Assembly (NCBI GenBank): GCA_027365835.1
Contig: DAHXLU010000006.1
Coordinates: 1 to 11,732 of the forward strand
Direction of reading: 5' to 3'
DNA from: JAJZMA01 sp021850405
GTDB lineage: Bacteria > Chloroflexota > Dormibacteria > Aeolococcales > Aeolococcaceae
DNA: 11,732 nt
The translations under genes were made by a program, and so were the position numbers. Below, piece by piece: positions 8,501 to 11,732 of the stretch. How positions within the stretch are numbered: position 1 is the first letter of the stretch; every line of letters begins with the position of its first letter. The notes under the pieces are model-generated. The model made no database searches. It had not been told where the DNA came from and saw only the letters and a program-made list of their open reading frames with translations.

Positions 8501-8630
8501 GGCCGAAGAACAGATATTGCTGCTACTTGCCGAGGTCGATAGTAACTCTGGGATACCTGCCGACATTACAGCCGCGATCGATGCTAGTGGTCAGGATGCA
8601 GGGTATCTGCTTCTCGCGGAATACGGATGA
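5569..8630 (+). CDS. Secreted propeller + papain-like peptidase exoprotein, frameshifted
   Basis: Reads in two frames: 5569-5817 gives the signal peptide and first half of propeller repeat 1, and 5784-8630 gives the rest (948 codons from GTG 5784, numbered here from that codon). The N-terminus MMHRR, a hydrophobic core and PVAMA-ATSA indicate Sec export and cleavage. Residues 1-365 hold Asp-box repeats (TVDGGTTW, STDGGLTW, TTDGGTTW twice) alternating with Cys-pair motifs (C...CxAVG), typical of BNR/Ycf48-like beta-propellers. Residues about 385-645 look like a papain-fold cysteine peptidase: GGLCYGFA with Cys443, YSHAVVAYA with His564, and YDPNDP with Asp582/Asn584. A Ser/Thr/Gly-rich beta region (650-845) and a helical tail (847-948) follow. 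The frames join if one TG is removed from (TG)4 at 5783-5790, restoring the C-x-AVG spacing. The stop overlaps the next gene by ATGA. Substrate is unknown; propellers of this type usually bind proteins or glycans. It may be a pseudogene, phase-variable or a sequencing artefact. Confidence 0.72.
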
Positions 8631-9163
8631 TATTCCGAGGAATACTTATCGCCTGCGTTGTCCTGCTCCTTTCCAGCTGCAATGCGTCTCTCCCACCACC
8701 ACGGGCTTATCCCCTTGCCCACCACAAAACCCTCTACATTTCTGCAGGATATGCTAATTCCGGGGAAACATTTATGTTCACGTCGATCTCCGCAAGCGTT
8801 CCTGTGGGAACCCCTGCGACTCTTGTCGTCAGCAGCAAGGACTTCACATACCAATGTAGTGGTGTGTTCGGTGCATATGGCGACAAAGGCCAGATACCCG
8901 AGTTCTCGCAGGGATCAATCGCAGGTCCCCCTGGGCAATACACCTTAACTGTCAATATCCCCGGCTATGGCACGGGCGCTTACGTGGCCAACGTGCAGCG
9001 ACATAATCCCAACCCGATTTATTACCTAGCAAAAGGTTGTGTGGGGATCTACCCTCCCGGTTTACATTATGGTTACAACAGTGCCGTCCCTCAGGACTGT
9101 CTCCCCACTCGACCGTGTGCCTATCCGTCACTCCCCGCCTCCCCTTCCAATCCCCTGCCCTGA
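8627..9163 (+). CDS. Small lipoprotein 1 of a tandem family
   Basis: Unrecognised 178-residue secreted lipoprotein. The N-terminus has a short charged start, a hydrophobic core and the lipobox LSSC with Cys18, so the mature protein should be lipid-anchored outside the cytoplasmic membrane. The mature part is rich in Gly, Pro, Ser and Tyr, contains VSSKDFTYQCSG and VNIPGYGTGAY, and looks like a small beta-sandwich. It ends in a Pro-rich tail (ASPSNPLP). Four mature-part cysteines besides Cys18 (in YQC, KGC, QDC and RPC) could form disulphides. Its ATG overlaps the exoprotein stop (ATGA) and has only a weak ribosome binding site, so translation is probably coupled to the exoprotein. Two paralogues follow. 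Function is unknown; partner, anchor or protective protein for the exoprotein are guesses from context. Confidence 0.8.
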   Translation: MIFRGILIACVVLLLSSCNASLPPPRAYPLAHHKTLYISAGYANSGETFMFTSISASVPVGTPATLVVSSKDFTYQCSGVFGAYGDKGQIPEFSQGSIAGPPGQYTLTVNIPGYGTGAYVANVQRHNPNPIYYLAKGCVGIYPPGLHYGYNSAVPQDCLPTRPCAYPSLPASPSNPLP

Positions 9164-9180
9164 ACGTATCATTAACAGAC

Positions 9181-9387
9181 ATGCAACGTGACGTGCCCGT
9201 AAACCGATCCTCCTGCCGGGACACCTCGTTGGCTCCTGCAGCCCCCAGTCACGTGGCTGCCGAAGAACAGATATTGCTGCTACTTGCCGAGGTCGATAGT
9301 AACTCTGGGATACCTGCCGACATTACAGCCGCGATCGATACTAGTGGTCAGGATGCAAGGTATCTTCTTCTTGCAGAGTACGGATGA
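9181..9387 (+). CDS. Truncated orphan copy of the exoprotein tail (short)
   Basis: The frame encodes up to 68 residues from ATG 9181. The first ~17 residues come from the 3' flank of module 1. The rest, from SHVAAEEQILLLLAEV to LLLAEYG, nearly matches the last ~52 residues of the exoprotein. It has no signal peptide and no clear ribosome binding site, and starts 17 bases after the lipoprotein 1 stop. Its own stop overlaps the next lipoprotein start (ATGA), exactly as in the parent gene. It is probably a duplication remnant. Its open frame may matter only for bringing ribosomes to lipoprotein 2; it could also be read as a pseudogene fragment. Confidence 0.4.
   Translation: MQRDVPVNRSSCRDTSLAPAAPSHVAAEEQILLLLAEVDSNSGIPADITAAIDTSGQDARYLLLAEYG
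9193..9224 (+). other. Decayed copy of the array terminator
   Basis: GTGCCCG (9193-9199) faces CGGGACAC (9217-9224) and can pair with one bulged A. It is in the same flank position as the terminator-like hairpin at 10737, but here no T-run follows because module 2 begins at 9228. Transcription would be expected to read through. Confidence 0.4.
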
Positions 9388-9858
9388 TATTACGAGGACC
9401 ACTTATCGCCTGCGTCGTCCTGCTTCTTTCCAGCTGCAATGCGTCTCTCCCACCACCACGGGCTTATCCTCTTGCCCATCATAAAACCCTTTACATGTCT
9501 GCCTGGTATGCCAATTCTGCGGAAACATTTATGTTCACGTCGATTTCCGCCAGCGTTCCTGAGGGAACACCAGCGGCCATTGTTGTCAGCAGCAAGGCGT
9601 TTACCTTCCAGTGTCAAGGTGACTTTATCTCGTATGGGGATCCGGGGAATCCTGAGATTAATCCGGTGATAGCCCTTGCCGGGCCGCCCGGCCAATACAC
9701 AATATCTGTCAATATTCCCGGCTATGGCATCGGTGCTTACCGAGTTACTGTGCTGCGTCGTGTCGCCCCGGATGTCTATTACGTCCCCAACGGTTGTACC
9801 GGTGTCTACCCGCCCGGAGTGCATACCGGGTCTAATCCCACTCCTCCCATGGCCGTGC
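9228..9858 (+). repeat. Tandem module 2: short tail + lipoprotein 2
   Basis: Aligns with 8471 onward of module 1 at an offset of 757 bases. It lacks the first ~150 bases of the tail and the 3' end of the lipoprotein plus flank, so it is the shortest copy. Around the tail/lipoprotein junction it matches module 3 better than module 1. Confidence 0.85.
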
Positions 9859-9872
9859 AAAGACCGTCGTGA
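9384..9872 (+). CDS. Small lipoprotein 2, C-terminus replaced at a repeat junction
   Basis: Paralogue of lipoprotein 1 with 162 residues. It has the same signal peptide and lipobox (LSSC, Cys18) and the same core, including VNIPGYGIGAY, but it is the most diverged in the middle (DPGNPEINPVIALAG). The paralogues' Pro-rich end and last two cysteines are missing. The reading frame instead runs into the start of module 3 and stops at a TGA within its first bases, giving the tail PPMAVQRPS. Its ATG overlaps the stop of the short tail copy (ATGA), and its TGA overlaps the GTG of the next frame (GTGA at 9869-9872). It may be functional with a shortened C-terminus or be decaying; the intact frame despite divergence suggests it was maintained for some time. 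Confidence 0.7.
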   Translation: MILRGPLIACVVLLLSSCNASLPPPRAYPLAHHKTLYMSAWYANSAETFMFTSISASVPEGTPAAIVVSSKAFTFQCQGDFISYGDPGNPEINPVIALAGPPGQYTISVNIPGYGIGAYRVTVLRRVAPDVYYVPNGCTGVYPPGVHTGSNPTPPMAVQRPS

Positions 9873-10168
9873 AGTTGCTGGCAGGAACACCAGGCGAGAT
9901 ATCTTTGACCATAGCCAATGATCTGACCTCCATCCAGTCGGAGCTGGCATCACTGCCGGCAAGGGTTGTGTCACCGCAAACAACCGCACACCTGCATAAT
10001 GCCATCCGGTTGGCTGGTGCAGCCTCCAGTCATGTGGCGGCCGAAGAACAGATATTGCTGCTACTTGCCGAGGTCGATAGTAACCCTGGGATACCTGCCG
10101 ACATTACAGCCGCGATCGATGCCAGAGGTCAGGACGCAAGGTATCTTCTTCTTGCAGAGTACGGATGA
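9869..10168 (+). CDS. Orphan copy of the exoprotein helical tail, 99 residues
   Basis: From GTG 9869 the frame encodes 99 residues nearly identical to the last 99 of the exoprotein (LLAGTPGEIS... to LLLAEYG), with no stop or frameshift. The sequence is Ala/Leu-rich and likely alpha-helical, with no signal peptide. If made alone it would stay in the cytoplasm, unlike the parent tail. The GTG overlaps the TGA of lipoprotein 2 (GTGA) and the frame's own stop overlaps lipoprotein 3 (ATGA), so it could be translated by termination-reinitiation. The most economical role is a coupling leader for lipoprotein 3. An independent protein, or an orphan domain that can recombine with the parent gene, are alternatives. 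Confidence 0.45.
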   Translation: MKLLAGTPGEISLTIANDLTSIQSELASLPARVVSPQTTAHLHNAIRLAGAASSHVAAEEQILLLLAEVDSNPGIPADITAAIDARGQDARYLLLAEYG

Positions 10169-10707
10169 TATTACGAGGACCACTTATCGCCTGCGTCGTC
10201 CTGCTTCTTTCCAGCTGCAATGCGTCTCTCCCAACACCACGGGCTTATCCCCTTGCCCACCACAAAACCCTCTACATTTCTGCTGGGTATGCCAATTCTG
10301 CGGAAACATTTATGTTCACGTCGATTTCCGCCAGCGTTCCTGTGGGAACGCCAGCGACGCTCATTGTCAGCAGCAAGGACTTTACCTATCAATGTAGCGG
10401 TGATTTCGGAGCCTTTGGCGACAAAGGCCAGCTACCGGAGTTCTCTCAGGAAGATGGTATTGCTGGCCCCCCTGGCCCATACACCCTGACTGTCAATATC
10501 CCCGGCTATGGCACCGGCGCCTACGTGGCTACCGTGCAACAACATGATCCCACACCGATTTATTTCATACCAAGAGGTTGTGTGGGGATCTATCCTCCCG
10601 GTTTGCCCTCGGGGCAGTCCACCCGTGCCATCCCCAGTGACTGCCCCGGTAGTCGACCGTGTGCCTATCCGTCGCTCCCAGCCTCCCCTTCCAATCCCCT
10701 GCCCTGA
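10165..10707 (+). CDS. Small lipoprotein 3 of the tandem family
   Basis: 180-residue paralogue of lipoprotein 1, complete at both ends. It has the lipobox LSSC with Cys18, core motifs YQCSG and VNIPGYGTGAY, the same four mature-part cysteines and the same end (CAYPSLPASPSNPLP). Differences from lipoprotein 1 are mostly conservative, plus two extra residues (EDG region near residue 97) and a more variable stretch near residues 147-162. The first ~50 codons resemble lipoprotein 2 (MILRGP, NSAETF), while the rest resembles lipoprotein 1, so the gene is mosaic. Start overlaps the upstream orphan tail (ATGA). It is the last gene before the predicted terminator. Function is unknown; it should be surface-anchored like its paralogues. 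Confidence 0.78.
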   Translation: MILRGPLIACVVLLLSSCNASLPTPRAYPLAHHKTLYISAGYANSAETFMFTSISASVPVGTPATLIVSSKDFTYQCSGDFGAFGDKGQLPEFSQEDGIAGPPGPYTLTVNIPGYGTGAYVATVQQHDPTPIYFIPRGCVGIYPPGLPSGQSTRAIPSDCPGSRPCAYPSLPASPSNPLP

Positions 10708-10736
10708 ACGTATCGTTAACAGACATGCAACGTGAC

Positions 10737-10770
10737 GTGCCCGTAAGCCGAACCCCTACCGGGCACTTTT
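10737..10770 (+). terminator. Rho-independent terminator closing the lipoprotein array
   Basis: GTGCCCG (10737-10743) and CGGGCAC (10760-10766) form a 7-bp GC-rich stem around a 16-base loop, directly followed by TTTT (10767-10770). It lies 30 bases past the lipoprotein 3 stop. Confidence 0.6.
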
Positions 10771-11072
10771 GACCGCGCTGCGTTTGGTTCCTTTCACTCT
10801 CCGCTGGGGTGTCCCAGATACCTCGCCCGATGATGTGCCCGGCCATGGGAGGCTAAACGGCACAACGCCACAGGTGGAAGCACCAGAGACATAACGCATC
10901 GTGCAACGCCAACCTTCTCGGACCGGACAGCCTTCACCGTAACCTTGTGACCTGCTGACACCCCCAGCTTGCCTGGGAGCTGGCTGCAGGGCTGCGCCCG
11001 TAGAGCAGTTCCGCGTGAAGGCGCACAATGCATCGCCGCCCGGATTGCTCCAACACTTGATCAGTCAGTGGC
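10771..11072. other. Intergenic stretch without a supported gene
   Basis: About 300 bp between the array terminator and the convergent stop of the membrane protein gene. Open frames here lack ribosome binding sites and resemble no family I know. A perfect 6-bp hairpin (CCAGCT 10964-10969 with AGCTGG 10978-10983) has no T-run on either strand. Confidence 0.5.
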
Positions 11073-11564
11073 TCAGTCTTGCCCGTTACGAACTTGCCTG
11101 GTACGAAGCCGCCAGACCATATGCCACGGCGACGCGACGCCCACCACCGCGTATGCAATGAGAAGCGCCGACCATGGCGGTGGTATGACCGCCAGTGAAA
11201 AGATCGCCACAACGATCCCAGAGGCGGTAGTGGCAATCCCCAGGTGGACCCAGGTCCGCAGCAGCCGTTGTGATGCGGCCCTGTCAACCGACCTCCTTTG
11301 GGGTGTTGGCATTTGCTGTTGCGTTTCCTCCTCGTGGATCCGCTCCAGCCATTGCAGCCCTAGCTTCCGCCCGAAAATTCCACCCACGCATGCAGACAGG
11401 CCTATGAGAAGTGGCACGGCGACAGCAACGCCTGGGATGGCTCCCAATACACCCAGGAGCACTCCAAGAACTGCCAGGATGCCGCCAGCGATCGCCATCC
11501 CGGTGTACACACGAACCCTTCGGGTTATCGCAGCCACTCTTGCATCCTGTGGCTTGTCTACCAT
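11073..11564 (-). CDS. Four-helix integral membrane protein of unknown function
   Basis: 163 residues, family not recognised. Hydrophobic segments fall at about 20-42 (AIAGGILAVLGVLLGVLGAI), 45-65, 107-127 (HLGIATTASGIVVAIFSLAV) and 131-150, giving two helical hairpins. These are separated by a charged loop (66-106, RKLGLQWLERIHEEETQQQ) that is likely cytoplasmic. Both ends are short and basic. The start ATG 11564 is supported by GGGAGA (minus strand of 11576-11571) six bases upstream. It is convergent with the lipoprotein array. Upstream on the same strand a frame ends at 11601, so it may be the second gene of an operon, or it may be driven from the 14-bp repeat region. No catalytic motif is visible. 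Confidence 0.7.
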   Translation of the reverse strand: MVDKPQDARVAAITRRVRVYTGMAIAGGILAVLGVLLGVLGAIPGVAVAVPLLIGLSACVGGIFGRKLGLQWLERIHEEETQQQMPTPQRRSVDRAASQRLLRTWVHLGIATTASGIVVAIFSLAVIPPPWSALLIAYAVVGVASPWHMVWRLRTRQVRNGQD

Positions 11565-11600
11565 TGCATGTCTCCCATTACCTGGATTGTTTGCAAATTA

Positions 11601-11732
11601 TCATTCAAAGTACCCGCGATAATTATTCAAAGTACCCGGTCGGCGGGGGCAGGTTGGAACGTCGCAAACCAGCCAGACTGTCATGTCATCCTTGAGGGCA
11701 ACCACCGTACCGGTGGGGCGCGGAGGATGGCA
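11601..11732 (-). CDS. Possible 3' end of an upstream gene (partial)
   Basis: On the minus strand a frame enters from the window edge and runs 43 codons to TGA at 11603-11601. Its middle reads TGTVVALKDDMTVWLVCDVP, which looks protein-like but matches nothing I recognise. The stop lies 36 bases before the start of the membrane protein gene, a spacing that fits an operon. Against it, the last codons are made of the two 14-bp direct repeats, and 43 codons is short enough for chance. Confidence 0.25.
   Translation of the reverse strand, partial: CHPPRPTGTVVALKDDMTVWLVCDVPTCPRRPGTLNNYRGYFE
11603..11638. repeat. 14-bp direct repeat, 22-bp spacing
   Basis: ATTCAAAGTACCCG occurs at 11603-11616 and again at 11625-11638. 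The 22-base step is close to two helical turns, so a dimeric regulator could bind both on one DNA face. It lies 39-74 bases upstream of the membrane protein start, in an AT-richer stretch suited to a promoter. Confidence 0.35.

Larger units (their letters stand above)
8321..9227 (+). repeat. Tandem module 1: exoprotein tail + lipoprotein 1 + 3' flank
   Basis: First of three homologous modules. It covers the last ~100 codons of the exoprotein, the whole first lipoprotein and a flank that starts CGTATC and runs into a hairpin. Module 3 lies 1,538 bases downstream and aligns from AAAGACCGTCGTGA through the flank. Module 2 lies 757 bases downstream and aligns from GTTGGCT (8471). Confidence 0.85.
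9859..10770 (+). repeat. Tandem module 3: tail + lipoprotein 3 + flank and terminator
   Basis: Near-complete copy of module 1 at an offset of 1,538 bases (1,544 after a 6-base insertion inside the lipoprotein). It includes the 3' flank and ends with the hairpin and T-run at 10737-10770, so it probably preserves the original end of the operon. Confidence 0.85.

Noticed and set aside
9037..9180. TTG-started upstream extension of the short orphan tail frame
   Set aside because: Overlaps lipoprotein 1 in another frame and shows no conserved sequence; only the part from about 9228 is homologous to the exoprotein tail.
10756..11033. Two overlapping minus-strand frames of 79-90 codons
   Set aside because: No ribosome binding site, no recognisable domain, and they run through the array terminator or the intergenic gap.
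11702..11716. Hairpin CCACCG-TAC-CGGTGG near the right edge
   Set aside because: Short stem with no T-run, possibly within coding sequence; nothing supports a function.

Overview
The window looks like chromosomal DNA of a high-GC bacterium. GTG starts are used, at least one promoter looks leaderless, and it carries an Eis-type acetyltransferase next to an LLM-class flavin/F420-type oxidoreductase. That gene mix points to Actinomycetota or a Chloroflexota-like relative, but I cannot fix the phylum from sequence alone. No rRNA, tRNA, CRISPR, transposase or phage gene was seen.

Left part (1-5058) is ordinary. It holds the 5' end of an unrecognised gene (minus strand, strong ribosome binding site), a probable terminator, and leucyl-tRNA synthetase leuS (minus). 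Divergent from leuS, with 37 bp between starts, are an Eis-like GNAT acetyltransferase and then a short LLM-class oxidoreductase (both plus).

Middle part (5059-5577) holds a small two-helix membrane protein gene on the minus strand, interrupted by an in-frame TAG.

Right-centre part (5532-10770) is the notable region. A secreted protein of about 1,000 residues carries a signal peptide, Asp-box/Cys-pair beta-propeller repeats, a papain-like cysteine peptidase-like domain, a beta-rich region and a helical tail. Its gene is split by a 2-bp frameshift at a (TG)4 tract inside propeller repeat 1. Its stop overlaps (ATGA) the start of a small lipoprotein. The unit 'helical tail + lipoprotein' is then repeated twice downstream: once with a shortened tail and a truncated lipoprotein, once nearly complete. 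This gives three tandem modules, with tail and lipoprotein linked by stop/start overlaps each time. A hairpin plus T-run closes the array, and a decayed version of that hairpin lies after the first lipoprotein. The layout resembles the orphan C-terminus/partner cassettes downstream of polymorphic exoprotein genes, but the tails are nearly identical rather than variable, so plain tandem duplication with gene conversion is the conservative reading.

Right end (10771-11732) holds about 300 bp with no gene, a four-helix membrane protein on the minus strand with a good ribosome binding site, a 14-bp direct repeat at 22-bp spacing upstream of it, and possibly the 3' end of another minus-strand gene.
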